The position numbers were made by a program, and so were the translations under genes. Below, piece after piece: positions 11,457 through 22,718 of a DNA stretch of 64,000 nucleotides. The DNA is taken from assembly GCA_019096155.1 (NCBI GenBank), contig JAHCVI010000001.1, forward strand, positions 1,612,001-1,676,000. Direction: 5' to 3'. How positions within the stretch are numbered: position 1 is the stretch's first letter; the number at the start of each line of letters is the position of its first letter. The notes beneath the pieces are model-generated. The model did not search any database and was not told the origin of the DNA. It saw nothing but the letters and a program-made list of their open reading frames with translations. Source of the DNA: Staphylotrichum longicolle (lineage: Eukaryota > Ascomycota > Sordariomycetes > Sordariales > Chaetomiaceae).

Positions 11457-12217
11457 TGGGTGGTGAGTTGAGGGAAGCAGGAAAGGAACGTACGTGGTGG
11501 ATTGAGTTTTCGGTCTTGGTATGGTTTCTGGGTTTTACTATTATCATTCCCTTTCTCTCAATCACATTGCGCTTATTTCTTTTTTCACGGCGCCTTGATT
11601 CTACGTTGGTTGTAGCCCGCTGCGGCTTTGTGAGGGTTATAGGGGAGAGGGTTGCAAGATCTGGGAGTAGTTGCCCGGTAACGGGGCGTTTTTCGCGTGG
11701 CTTTCGTTTGGTGGTTGGGGGTGTGATACGGAGTACGGAAAGTTAGTGTAACTTTGGCGTTTGTTATGGAGCGGTTTGTGTATTGAATTATGGCCTTGGT
11801 CGCCTTGGGGGTTTGATACCTTTCGAGGGTCGTCTCGTCTGCGTCCTAGAGAAATCAGACAGGCTACAATCCTGGCTTCTACGTCTACCTATGTGGGAGG
11901 TAGTCAGATCAGGCCGGCTCTCATAGGCCGCTAGGCCGTGGCAGATGTAAATCGAACTTGGAAGCGGCATTTGCGTCGGGAATCAGACGTAATGATTGCG
12001 TCTGAACTGGAGCCACAAGAGAGGCATCCGAACCAATAACATGGGAAGAACCCATGTGCTACACTCCCCCGGCACAGCCATGCGGCAGCGGGAACGATGC
12101 ACAAAGGGTCTAGATAGTGTCTTCGGACGGCAATGACAAGAAGGCCTATCCCAACTTCCCTGGCCAGCTTTGGACTCATATCTCTACCTTGTCTCATCAC
12201 CTTTGCCTCATTCAACG
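11457..12217. other. Intergenic stretch, no gene seen
   Basis: No supported gene. It holds the 3' end of the ING-family gene and, toward 12218, the leader of the SnoaL-like gene. The open frame extending above 12218 has no upstream ATG. Confidence 0.5.
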
Positions 12218-12872
12218 ATGCTCAACGACACCGCCAACACCAGCGTACAGCAAGCACTTGACGCCCTTCTCAGGCGACACGACATGAGCGTGCGATCGAG
12301 CTCGGTCTCGTCGACGACGTCGATCCCCGGCGGCGAGTCGGGCTACGACCCAATGTATCCCAACAACATCCCGCTGGACTCGTCGGTCAAGCGGTTCATT
12401 ACCCACTTCTATGAGGTCTCGGATGACCCGGACCGGAACGACGAGTGGGTCGGCTTCTTCCACGAGGACGCGACCGTGTTGATGGGGAACGACGTCGCCA
12501 AGGGGAGGGAAGGTTGGTGGTTCCCTTTTTTCAGTTTCATATTTATCTCTTTGGAAGATTACAGTTTCTAAATTCCGGGTTGTTGTTTTGGTTTTTGCAG
12601 AGATCCGACGACTGAGACGTCGCATGTGGAAGGAGGTCGAGGCGCGCAAGCACCGGGTGGTCAAGGTGTTTCCGGCACACTTCTCGGCCGACCCCTCGGC
12701 GGTGGTGATGATGCACGAGGCCGAGTTCATGCTATTCGGGGCTGCCGCGTTCAGGATGAAAGATGGAAAAGGGGATGCGGTCGCGGGATGGGCCGGGCAC
12801 GCGCAGCTCAAGAGGGACGGGCTGACTGCGCCGTGGAAGCTGGGGTTCTATAGGGTGTATATCCAGAAGTGA
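12218..12872 (+). CDS. SnoaL-like / NTF2-fold protein
   Basis: Exons 12218-12512 and 12601-12872 join to 188 aa; the intron ends in a clean TTTTTGCAG acceptor. Residues about 50-185 fit the fungal SnoaL-like (NTF2 superfamily) pattern: VKRFITHFYEVSDDP, EWVGFFHEDATVLMG, an intron inside a GREEIRRLR segment, then MMHEAEFMLFG and a closing strand WKLGFYRVYIQ. The fold is a cone-shaped barrel used by small enzymes and binding proteins; no catalytic residues can be assigned here. The first 45 residues are Ser/Thr-rich and probably disordered. The ATG at 12218 is the first in this frame. No biosynthetic neighbours are seen, so a secondary-metabolite role is not supported. Confidence 0.8.
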
Positions 12873-14568
12873 AGTGAGAGGCACGGGAGACAAGACTTGT
12901 GCTTGTTGGCTCTGTCTGATGGCCTCGTTCCTGCTTACCTAAATCTGTTCTTGGGGGCATGCCTCGCCCGGGCTCGTCCAGCTGTTCATCTGTCATGTGG
13001 CCTTCGCCTTCCCCACCCCGCCGTGCCAGCGTCTAGTCCGTCCATGTCATTGCTCGTCATTGTCTCGCCCGCGATGTCGGTTTGTTGCGGGGAGAGAAGG
13101 GGCTAAGCCGAGGGGAGACGCCTTGCACACAGTGGTTTTGGACGCAGGGTTGAAGATTGGGGGACAGGACCCTTTTTTGACGATGCGAGGCCCTAGGTGG
13201 ACTTTTGGCGTTGATGAGGTTTATCTCTCGATGGCCCGCAGGAATGACGTGCTGGCTTTGAGGACTCACATCGGAGGGTGTGCACCGCGGGGTGACCCAG
13301 GCAGGTACTCCACCGACTCATCCGGCGAGATCATGCAGCCCACCCGAAGGCAGACAGACAGCGCAACCCAGAAACCGGGACCAGAAATGCCTAAACAGTG
13401 TCTGTCGCCGTAATTCCAGGTTTGCGCTTGACCGAGGTCACTGGTGACGGTCAGCAGCAACCTGGACGGCCGGAGGTCAGGTCCCGCTGAGCCACGGAAC
13501 CTTGATGGATGACCTCGGGGCGTGGAATGACGTAGAGGGGACGGGAAGCCACGGCCCCAAGCTGCTCCCTGAAGAATCCGAGCTTTCCCACGGCCATGAC
13601 TCCCCGGCCCTACACGTGTTGTTTCCGGTCTGAGCCAGTATAGACCCTGTTCAGCAATCTGTCTGTCGCAACGGCCTGTCCTTGCAACTTGCAACTCAAC
13701 GCGGTCAAGACCTTACTCCGAACAGATACTCACAACAGAACGAAGAGGAAAAGATCCACGCCCCGCTCGACACAAGCAGCGACAATCAGCCCCGCCAGAG
13801 CCGAGCGTGCGTTGGGTTGCTTCTTATCTGGGGATGCAGTCGCGCCATCCCGTTAACAGCTGAAGAATACCCCGCAGCGAGTGGACTGCCGCTTGCTGCA
13901 GGCCCCACCAAACCTGAGACCCCAGGAACAGACCCCTCTCGGCCCTTGCCATCTTGGGCCTGCGCGTCCACCTGCAGCAAGCCCCGCCTCTACGCGCAGG
14001 TGGTTGCGCCTGTCAACCCCCTCCCCCACACCCTCTCAACCTAACCCAAGCCGCCTCGCTCCGAGTCACAGCACCTCAGCGCTAGCAGCTGCTGTCGAAC
14101 ACATCCCGGGCCGCGTCTGTCCTGTCATCTCCTCCTCTCTCAAACCAACCATCTTTCACTCCTTACTGCGAACTACGATCTGAACAAACAACGGCCTTTC
14201 TCTTTCTTTGCAACTCGACCTTCTGCATACTTCGGCGTTTTCTTTTTCTTTCCTTTTGGTGCTGATAAGACTCCCTTTCCAAGCGGGCAGCGCCGCTCTC
14301 ACTGTTAGACTTGCCGCTCCTTTGTCCCAACCGACCTCTGAACCCGCGACGCGCTTATAGCCCCAAACAGGCTGGGCTTTCGATCTCTGTCCTACATCGA
14401 CCGCAGACGTGCTGCAGCTACCTTAATAACAACTATCCGTCGGAATCATAGAGCTATTCTCGACGTCGCTCCGTCAGCTTGCACCTCCTTCGTATCCACG
14501 CCTAGGGGTGCTTGCTACGACTTTTGCTCGGGCGGTCCGCTGCTCATCGCCTTCCCTGGTTGCCATTC
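12873..14568. promoter_or_regulatory. Long 5' flank of the BCAS3-family gene
   Basis: About 1.7 kb without a supported gene. From about 14100 to 14560 it is pyrimidine-rich on the plus strand, which is typical of fungal promoters and leaders. I see no conserved protein fragment on either strand. Confidence 0.5.
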
Positions 14569-17500
14569 ATGCCAGGTGCGTTTTGTTCTTGATTTCTCGA
14601 GGCTCTTCTCGCATCTCTCAAACTCTCGATGACTCTCCAAGACATCGCCGGGCATCGGAAACTGACCTAACCTCTTGTCTCGAAACAGGCTCAAAGAAGG
14701 ACCGAAAGAATGGCAAAGACGGCAGCAGCGTGGTCGCAGCGGTGACAAAACATGGTGCTAAATTCTCGTGGGTCCCCTTGCCCGACAGATCGAAACGGCC
14801 ATCTTGCTGGAGTGGCTGTCGCATCCCGGAATTTGACGCTGACCACGTCACAGCAACGGGGATGCCACTAAGGACTCCTCCTTAAACCCCTCACCCGTTG
14901 TTTCCCCAGAGGTAGTTCCCTCCAGCGTTTCCTCAAACGACAACCCCATTGCCTCGCCGTTGCTAGACGCTGTCTCGTCGACATCCTACGCAAGCAACTC
15001 GCCGAATACAAGGGAATGGGCCAGAGGGATTGGCGCAGGCATGGCTGGATCTCCGGGAAACCTCATCAGCTTGATTGGGGAGTCGCCGCCCACGGCCCCC
15101 TCCTCTTATGAGGACACGCGCGGTATCCGATCCGGCTGGTCCTCACCCAGACCCGCTGTCAGTTATCATCCACCTTCGGCCTCGCCACCAACAGCTGGTC
15201 GGCGACCCCTGAGTTTTCACATGGAAGGTCACTACACGCCCTCACCGCCGGATGCGCATCTGCAGCTTGCTGCGGCCGCAGCGCGACGCAGCTCGATGCA
15301 TTCGCACTACGCTCAGGTCAGGGCTGCCTCCAACCCGCCGCTTCCGCATCAGCCACAGCCGCACTTCTACGGCGCGACTGCTCTCGATGTCGATTTGCAG
15401 TCACAGTCGGGCATGAAGGCGGGGGAGAAGGGTTATTGTTTTGGTTTCGACACCCTCCCATCGCAGGACACCGACCGCGTCCCTGGAAAGGACAACGTGG
15501 TCCTGGCTGGATATGAGGGAGGACTCGAGGTGTTCTCTGTTGGAAAGCGCGGCCTGGAGAGCGTGGCCAGCCTGAAAGGGCTGCGCGGCGGGGTGTACCA
15601 GGCAAAGGTCTTACCGTGGACGCCCGACAACTCCGAGCTGTTCCCTCTGGTCGCGGTGGTTATCCATGGCCCGAGCATTCCGCTGCCCGCGCCAGAGGTC
15701 AACGTCGAAACCGACTTCGATGCGGTTTCCGCCGACAGGTCCGAGGCGATGAGCAATGCTGGCCCGGACCCCGCAGCCAGGAACGTTGGCAACAGGGTGT
15801 CCGCTGGTTTTGTCGAGTCGTACCAGACCACCGTCGAGGTGCTCTCGCTGAAGACGGGCCGTCAGGTGAGCGTTCTTCTTGAGGCGCCTAAGATACCCCT
15901 CAAGTCGCCCATCACCAGCCCGGCCTTCCACGCTCCTCCTCCGAGCGGCGCGTTTCACATCCATGCCGATGGAGGCAACGTCGTGGTCTCGTCTGGAATC
16001 ACGGGGGAATGCTGGGTCTACCGGCAGACGCCCGCCACGAGTGAGCAACCACTGCACTTCCGCTGTCACGGCAAGCTCTGGACGACTCTTCAGCAGCCGC
16101 CCAAAGGAGAACCGGCACAGGAGTCCGACCGAGGGCGCATTCCTGTGCCTCCGCGTCCTCGCCCACAGGTCGCGATTCTCAGCCTGAATGGTAGGTGGCT
16201 TGCGTATTGCCCCGCCGCGCCATCTTCTCAAATCGCGCTGCGGGCTCAGGTTCCAGTGCCGGTTTTTGGCCGTGCCCCGGGCCTGGCTTCGGTGACGCCG
16301 CCGCAGCTGCCGCCTGCCACCTCTGACCTGGATCTCCCACTCTCTGAGAGTGTCATGAACAAGATCATGCGAGATGCCACGCAGGAGCTGATCCAGGGCG
16401 CGAAATGGGTTGGCAAGCAAGGTTGGCAGGCTTGGAACAACTACTGGAATCCGCAGCCGAGCCAGCAACCACGGTCACCGACCCTCGCGCCCCAGAGCTG
16501 GGGAGGGGCCGGAAACGCACGCCCAGAGTCCTCGCAGTTTCCTCCGACGCATGGTACACTCGCTCAACCGATAGTGAAAGAACCGGGGATGGTCTCGGTC
16601 TTGGACATCGAAGGCCTGGGTGCTTCGGTGAACCCGCATCCCATCACCACCTTTGCGATTCCTCACGGCTGCAGTTTCCTGTCATTTTCACCGTCTGGTC
16701 TCTCGCTCTTTACCGCGAGTAGCAAGGGCGATGTTCAGACCGTTTGGGATCTGATGCGCATCCAGCACACCAAGTCCTCCCCGCTGCAAGCGACTGCCAC
16801 CTCGTCAGGTGGTCCCAGGGTGCGGCAGATTGCGCAGTTCTCTCGGATGACGGTGGCCCGTGTCGTCGACGTCGCCTGGACGCGCCCTAATGGCGAGCGT
16901 CTGGCCATGGTCACGGAACGAGGCACCGTCCATCTACTGGATCTGCCCTCGAGCGCGTTCACCTGGCCTCCGCCGCGCCGCCGAAGGGCGCAGGAGGAGA
17001 AGACCGCCACCGCTGAGGGCCCGGCCACAGCCGTCTCGATCGCATCGAATGCCTTGAGCTCCGTCCGCGACGTTGCCCGGCCTCTCATCAACCGCCAGCG
17101 GAGGAGCAACTCCAACGCGGCGCCAGCAGGCTCGGGTATTGGAGACTATGCCACTCACGGTGGCAAGGTCATTGCTGCCAGCATCAGTCATTCGCTTGGC
17201 AAGACTGGCAACGCCATCAATCAACTGCGGCATACTGGAGAAAACAGAGTATCGCTTCCGAGCTCGACTACGCTTCCCGGCCCTTCCTGTGTAGTCTGGG
17301 TCTCTGGAAAGAGGGATCACTCTCTCTTCGTTCTCGGCGGCGGTCTTGTCCGGACCTTCCCAGCTAAGAGCCGACGAAGTGCCTCAGGGGCCGACAAGCG
17401 TACGCCGCGTCTTTCTCGATATACAGACTTGCGGGTTCCCTTGCTGCCAGACGATATCCTCTCGCCGTTGGTCAAGAGCATCCTGGATCCCGATGAGTAT

Positions 17501-18103
17501 CTCGATTTCGCTGAGCGGGATCTTGACGCCGGCAACAACACCATGGTTCTCAACCATCCCAAGCCACGGTCGCGAGCGCATGACCACAGCGCCGAATCCT
17601 CTATCCCCCAGGCCGAGATAGAGTCGAGTGCGCCGTACCAGCCGTTCCACACGGACAGACGGGTGGCGCTGTACGAGCTGGGACCGTCTCAGCAAGAGGT
17701 GGATCTCACCGCGCTCATGGCAGCAACCTCCCTCGAGGAAGCTCCCACTGAGCCTGCCCCCCGCAAGAAGAAGGGACCTCGGCAAGTCCCTGCCCAGGAC
17801 GCATCAGCCGCCTCGTCCGCCGCACGATCCGGTGCGTGGGTCTTTGGCCAACCGATCCAGGCCACCAAGCTCGACCTCGGCCTGCCGCACCTTCTCGAGG
17901 ACGACTCGTTCAACATCCCGCTGGACGCGTCGCGCGCGCTGCCGGCGTCGGCGATGGAGAGGATCCTTCAGCGGACCGGGGACGACGACGCGCAGATTGT
18001 GGTGACGACGCGTCGGAGACGGGGCCTGGCGCCGGCGCAGGAGGACGATGGGTTCTTTGAGGATGATTGCGAGGTGCTTGACTTTGCGGATCAGCGGGTT
18101 TGA
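14569..18103 (+). CDS. BCAS3-family WD40 protein
   Basis: Exons 14569-14575, 14689-14767 and 14854-18103 join exactly to 1111 aa. The first coding exon is only ATGCCAG; the introns have GTGCGT and GTGGGT donors, CTGAC branch sequences and ACAG acceptors, and the start reads MPGSKKDRKNGKDGSSV. After a Ser/Pro-rich lead, residues from about 180 form beta-propeller-like strands (GGLEVFSVGKRGLESVASLKG, cut here at 20: the segment lies near 15510-15580), with VVIHGPSIPLPAPEV and a conserved block HPITTFAIPHGCSFLSFSPS near residue 620, then LFTASSKGDVQTVWDL and RLAMVTERGTVHLLDLPSS. That block is the BCAS3 region. Known members bind phosphoinositides through a PROPPIN-like propeller and act at phagophores or in cell polarity. 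The C-terminus is acidic. The function in filamentous fungi is not settled. Confidence 0.85.
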
Positions 18104-19037
18104 GCAGGTATCGGTCTACTGAGTTTGGTGTGTTTAGGGTTCTTTTGGATGGTAGGGTTGAGAAACGGCGTTGCTTTCGCGGTTGCGGGTGCGTTGTTCG
18201 TTGCGGAACGGTCCGCTCTAACTCTCGACTCACTCCGACTCAACATTGAGTGTGATTTGGATTTTGTAATAGATGGGAGTTGGGGAGATATGAATGCTTG
18301 AGGCACATACATGCATTCGTTGGGCATTTTTGGGCACGTATTATTGGCCATGGCAGTTGGTGGCTGGGTGACAGTGGACAGTTGACAATTGACAGTTGAC
18401 GGGGTTTTGCTCTACTGCTGCTCTCTGTTTGGGTATGAATTTGGCGCTTGGCTGGGCCACCTGGATTGGGTTGCGTCTCGCGCGTTCTTGCTGCTGCTTG
18501 TTCTCGGGCAAGCTGGACCACCACCGCAGGCATGGAGCACGGGACTGTGGTGGGAGTTGGCTAGGTAGATACATGCCTGTGAAACGGTTTGTGCATACTA
18601 CGCTGTATGGTGCCTGTCCAGACTATCTTGGCTCATGATGGATGAACATTTACTGTCGAGGGGAGGTTTCCAAAGGTGGGCGGTTCGCATCGCCGTTCAG
18701 CTGAGATTGATGTATGCAGTGAATCAAGATGGACCTGCCCGTTTGGCTGGAACTCGATGCGCCTGATCCCCTCTTCCTGCATCTGTGCATATATGGAAGA
18801 GATGGCGGGTCATATGGCAAGTACTCATCCTGAGCAACGACTCTTCGTACACTCGAATTTGCTATGTCCCATCATTCCCCCCCATCGCCGTCCCAGCTCC
18901 CTGACAGTACAAGCACGACGCAACCAACCAACCAACCCAGCAGCAACAACCCTTTCCTTTTGCTCTCCCTCCTCTTCCCGTTTTACAGAACCACGGCACC
19001 CCATTCCATTTGACACCCATGACACCCCCTTCTCCTT
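18104..19037. other. Convergent 3' region between BCAS3 gene and DPM2
   Basis: No gene seen. The stretch separates two genes that end toward each other. It contains a small cluster of near-repeats of ACAGTTGAC at about 18371-18400 and four copies of AACC at about 18920-18936, neither with an evident function. Confidence 0.5.
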
Positions 19038-19465
19038 CTACGCCTTCTTCTTGGCGGCCGCCGCCTTGGCCTTGGCCGCCTTCTTCCTGTTGCTGCGGAT
19101 CATGACGACGCTGAGGAAGGACCCGACCACGGCGCTACCGAGGAGCACCAGGATCACGGGGATGCGGATCGCCCAGACGCGCGGGGGGAAGAAGTTTTGG
19201 AGGGGGTGGTCCGAGTCGACGAAGGGCTTTTTTTTTTGTTACTTCTTGTTAGTGCTGCCGTGGTGATGAAGGGGGGGAAAGTGGGGAAGAGGGGGAGGGG
19301 AGAAAATACCATCATCAGGGTCCAGATGGTGTAGTAGAGAAAGACGACCGACGCGGCCACGAGCATGGCGAGGCCGACGAGTTTGTCGAGCTGTGTCGGG
19401 GGTGGGTTTGGCATGGTTAGCTTGCGAGTCAGCGGCTCATGTTTCTCGATCTGGGGACGGACCAT
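19038..19465 (-). CDS. dpm2: Dolichol-phosphate-mannose synthase regulatory subunit DPM2
   Basis: Small ER membrane subunit that stabilises dolichol-phosphate-mannose synthase, supplying mannose for N-glycans, O-mannosylation and GPI anchors. Proposed exons, minus strand: 19465-19463 (ATG alone), 19390-19310 and 19226-19038, giving 90 aa. Residues start LDKLVGLAMLVAASVVFLYY, form a first membrane helix, then after the second intron read PFVDSDHPLQNFFPPRVWAI, a second helix VILVLLGSAVVGSFLSVVM and a Lys/Ala-rich tail ending KKA. The length and two-helix plan match DPM2. The first intron has a strong branch (GCTAAC) and ACACAG acceptor but a weak GTCCGT donor; if it is not used, translation could start at 19414 (MPNPPPTQ) in the same frame. 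The second acceptor is odd, an AG at the end of a ten-A run. It diverges from CWC22. Confidence 0.87.
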
Positions 19466-19970
19466 TGTCAAAATGGGGATTGGGGATGCTGGGGGGAGCG
19501 GTGGGCGTGTGGTGGTTGCGGATGCGATGATGGGATCTGGCTGCAATTGCTTGGTGAGGTGGATTACATGGCCTCAAGCGAAGCTCTCTCCAGGTCCCAC
19601 GATGCACGTTGCGCCACGGTGACCTCCCCAGAAAAGTGGTCAGGGGTTCGCGGTTAGCGCGTCCAGCCTCTGAACCTGGGCCCGCTCGTGGCCCGGCAGG
19701 CAATGGAACAGGCTTGGACGGGAGTGGGGCGCATTGGCACTGCACCGGAAAGGCTTGGCGGCACCAGCCTCGCCGCGCCAAACAACATTTTAGCTCCAGG
19801 TCTTGCTGCGTTGCGGCGAACATTATCATCTAGGTTCCAGGCTGCCTTCTCCAATTGCCCACGCCGCCCTCCTTGGGGACTGGTTATTTCACATCCCACC
19901 CGCCAATTTGGGAAGGATTCTCTGACGGTCGTCTTCTAAAGTCAAGATTTCGTTTGACAGCGGATGAAAG
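19466..19970. promoter_or_regulatory. Divergent promoter region between DPM2 and CWC22
   Basis: About 500 bases separate the two start codons on opposite strands, so the region should carry both promoters. No gene and no recognisable shared operator are visible. Confidence 0.55.
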
Positions 19971-22718
19971 ATGGCATCCGCGGATGGAGAGGCGCCGTCG
20001 CGCGACCGTTCGGTCAGTCCATCGCTCTCGCCAGCACCATCACCCATCGGCCGTCCTCGCTCTCCCAGCCCTCGTCGCGACCGATCTCCATCTCGTAGCT
20101 TTACAGACACACGAGACAAGCGGGACAACACGCTGCCCATGCGCGATCGGTCCCGTTCCCGTTCCCGCGACAGATCGCCCGAGAGGCCACCCGTCAGATC
20201 TCCACCCCGCAGACGCTCGCCGCCTCCTCGTGATCGCTCTCGTTCCCGCTCCGCCGACCGATCTCCCGCTAGGTCTCCCCCAAGAAGGCGCTCGCCGCCG
20301 CCTCCCGCGCGCCGTGATGCCGACAGGTACCGACCAGCGAAGAAGGAGCGCACGCCGCCGCCAGCGCCTCCAGCCAAGACAGAGGAGGAGAAGCTGGCTG
20401 AAGCAAGGGCCGAGTATCAAAAGCTTCTCAGCTTGCGGAGTCAGGGCGTGTACCTGCCGCCCCAGAAGCTACGCGCTCTCCAGGCCGCCATCACGGACAA
20501 GAGCACCAAGGAGTACCAGCGCATGGCGTGGGATGCCCTAAAGAAGTCCATCAACGGTCTGGTCAACAAGGTCAACACGGCAAACATCAAGTTTGTCGTG
20601 CCTGAGCTCTTTGGCGAGAACCTGATCCGGGGCCGTGGCTTGTTCTGCCAGAGCTTGCTCAAGGCGCAGCATGCCAGCTTGCCCTTTACTCCGATCTATG
20701 CTTGCCTGGCAGCCATTTGCAACACCAAGCTACCCCAGGTGGGCGAGCTGCTGGTCAAGCGGCTGATCATGCGGTTCCGGAAGGCCTTTAAGCGTAACGA
20801 CAAGGCTGTGTGCCTGTCCTCCACCATGTTCATCGCCCATCTGGTGAACAACCAGGTGGTGCACGAGACGCTCGCTGCCCAGATCCTAATTCTGCTCCTC
20901 TCAAAACCCACCGACGACAGCGTCGAGATCGCCGTTGCCCTCATGCGCGAGGTTGGCTTGTTCCTGGAGGAGATGTCGTCCAGGATCAGCAATGTCGTGT
21001 TCGATCAGTTCAGGAGCATCCTGCACGAAGCCGACATCGATCGCCGCACGCAGTACATGATCGAGGTGCTGTTCCAGGTGCGCAAGGACAAGTACAAGGA
21101 CAACCCGGTGATCAAGGAGGAGCTGGACTTGGTTGAAGAGGAGGATCAGATCACGCACCGGATTGGGCTGGACGACGACATCAACACCCAAGACAGCCTG
21201 AATGTCTTCAAGTACGATCCCGACTGGGAGGCTCACGAGGCCGAATACAAGAAACTGAAGGCCGACATTTTGGGCGAGGGCAGCGACGATGAGGAGGACG
21301 AGGACGAGTCGGAGAGCGAGTCGGACGAGGAGGATGAGGAGCAGAAGGCGATCGAGATCAAGGACCAGAGCAATGCGGATCTCGTCAACCTCAGACGGAC
21401 GATATACCTCACCATCCAGTCGAGCGCAGATCCCGAAGAAGCCGCGCACAAGCTGATGAAGCTGCGGCTTCCTCCCGGTCAGGAGCCTGAGTTGGTGTCC
21501 ATGATCATCGAATCATGCGCCCAGGAGAAGGTGTATCTCAAGTTCATGGGCTTGCTAGGAGAGCGGTTTGCGCGGTTGAACCGGATGTGGACGGAACTGT
21601 TCGAGGAGGCGTTCATGAAGTACTACTCGACGATTCACCGATACGAGACCAACAAGCTGCGCAACATCGCCAGGTTCTTTGGCCACCTGCTCTCCTCCGA
21701 CTCCATCGGCTGGCACGTCCTCTCCGTCATCCACTTGAACGAGGAGGAAACGACAGCGGCAAGTCGCATCTTCCTTCAGATCCTGTTTGAAGACATTCAG
21801 GAGAACATGGGCACGGCGAAGCTGAAGACCCGGATGAGCGAGCCAATGCTTCAGCCCAGTCTGCAGGGCATCTTCCCGCACGACGAACCGCGCAACATCC
21901 GCTTCGCCATCAACTACTTCACCGCCATCAAAATGGGCTACCTCACCGACGAGATGCGCAGCTTCCTGGCCAACATGCCCAAGCCCGCGCTGCCCGCACC
22001 CCCGCCCGACTCGGATTCCGAATCCGTCTCCAGCTATTCCTCCTACTCCTCCTACTCCCGTTCCCCCTCCCGCACACCGCCCCGCAGAGTGATCGACCGC
22101 GGCCGCTCTCCCTCCCGCACCCCGCCCCGCAGGGGTGCCCGTGACAGGTCCTACACCCGCAGCCGCACCCGCAGCCGGAGCTACACGCGCTCCGTGTCGA
22201 CGGGACGCTCTCCCTCCCGCTCCCCCTCCCCGCGCCGAGCTCGCGGAGGCGGCAGAGACAGGAGCTATACCCGCTCTCCGCCGCCACCCCGCCGCGGTCG
22301 GCCGCGCACGCGCAGCAGGTCGTACTCGCGGTCGCCCTCGCGGTCGCGGTCCCCCGTTGCTGGTGGCAGCGGTGGTGCTGCTGCCGCTGGTGGCTCGTGG
22401 AAGCGGAGGAGGGAGGGCTCGTACTCGGCGAGTCGGTCGCCTGCGCCGCCGCCGGCGAGGAGGCAGAGGAGGAGGAGGGGGTCGATCGGCGCGGCGCGTC
22501 GAGGTCGCGCTCGAGGGGGGGGGGCGCGCGTGGTGGTGGTGGTGGTGGTGGTGGTGGGAGGGCGCGCGCCCCTGCTGGTCCGGCGGGGTCGTGGGAAGAG
22601 GTACTCTTACTCGCGGTCGCCGTCCAGATCTATCCTCCAGGTCTCGGTCAAGGAGCCCGCTGCCGCCGGCTCGGGGTGGGCCGCGAGGGATGGGTATAGA
22701 GGGTATAGAGATAGGTGA
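19971..22718 (+). CDS. cwc22: Pre-mRNA splicing factor CWC22
   Basis: Spliceosome component that binds eIF4A-III and is needed for catalytic activation and, in animals, exon-junction complex loading. The single open frame gives 915 aa. Residues 1-130 are RS-rich (RSRSRDRSPERPP type). The MIF4G domain lies at about 136-330 (YQRMAWDALKKSINGLVNKV, LLVKRLIMRFRKAFKRNDKA, FIAHLVNNQVVHETLAAQIL). An acidic linker with DEEDEDESESESDEEDEE follows, then the MA3 domain at about 473-590 (RRTIYLTIQSSADPEEAAHK, ELVSMIIESCAQEKVYLKFM) and NIRFAINYFTAIKMGYLTDE. The tail after about 680 is RS-rich but drifts between frames: the annotated frame gives a Val run and ends GYRGYRDR, while the same frame past the stop, near 22788-22856, encodes SSSRSRSPPVPAKRGRVDG, a believable native C-terminus. 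The tail is therefore uncertain; the core is not. Confidence 0.9.
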   Translation: MASADGEAPSRDRSVSPSLSPAPSPIGRPRSPSPRRDRSPSRSFTDTRDKRDNTLPMRDRSRSRSRDRSPERPPVRSPPRRRSPPPRDRSRSRSADRSPARSPPRRRSPPPPARRDADRYRPAKKERTPPPAPPAKTEEEKLAEARAEYQKLLSLRSQGVYLPPQKLRALQAAITDKSTKEYQRMAWDALKKSINGLVNKVNTANIKFVVPELFGENLIRGRGLFCQSLLKAQHASLPFTPIYACLAAICNTKLPQVGELLVKRLIMRFRKAFKRNDKAVCLSSTMFIAHLVNNQVVHETLAAQILILLLSKPTDDSVEIAVALMREVGLFLEEMSSRISNVVFDQFRSILHEADIDRRTQYMIEVLFQVRKDKYKDNPVIKEELDLVEEEDQITHRIGLDDDINTQDSLNVFKYDPDWEAHEAEYKKLKADILGEGSDDEEDEDESESESDEEDEEQKAIEIKDQSNADLVNLRRTIYLTIQSSADPEEAAHKLMKLRLPPGQEPELVSMIIESCAQEKVYLKFMGLLGERFARLNRMWTELFEEAFMKYYSTIHRYETNKLRNIARFFGHLLSSDSIGWHVLSVIHLNEEETTAASRIFLQILFEDIQENMGTAKLKTRMSEPMLQPSLQGIFPHDEPRNIRFAINYFTAIKMGYLTDEMRSFLANMPKPALPAPPPDSDSESVSSYSSYSSYSRSPSRTPPRRVIDRGRSPSRTPPRRGARDRSYTRSRTRSRSYTRSVSTGRSPSRSPSPRRARGGGRDRSYTRSPPPPRRGRPRTRSRSYSRSPSRSRSPVAGGSGGAAAAGGSWKRRREGSYSASRSPAPPPARRQRRRRGSIGAARRGRARGGGARVVVVVVVVVGGRAPLLVRRGRGKRYSYSRSPSRSILQVSVKEPAAAGSGWAARDGYRGYRDR
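22531..22557 (+). repeat. (TGG)n run in the CWC22 RS tail
   Basis: About nine TGG/GGT triplets follow a run of at least nine G. Depending on frame it reads as Val, Gly or Trp runs; the annotated frame gives Val, the neighbouring frame gives the Gly run expected of an RS/RGG tail. Confidence 0.85.

Noticed and set aside
12218..12872. Secondary-metabolite cluster suggested by the SnoaL-like gene
   Set aside because: Neighbouring genes are chromatin and trafficking proteins; no synthase, oxidoreductase set or transporter accompanies it.
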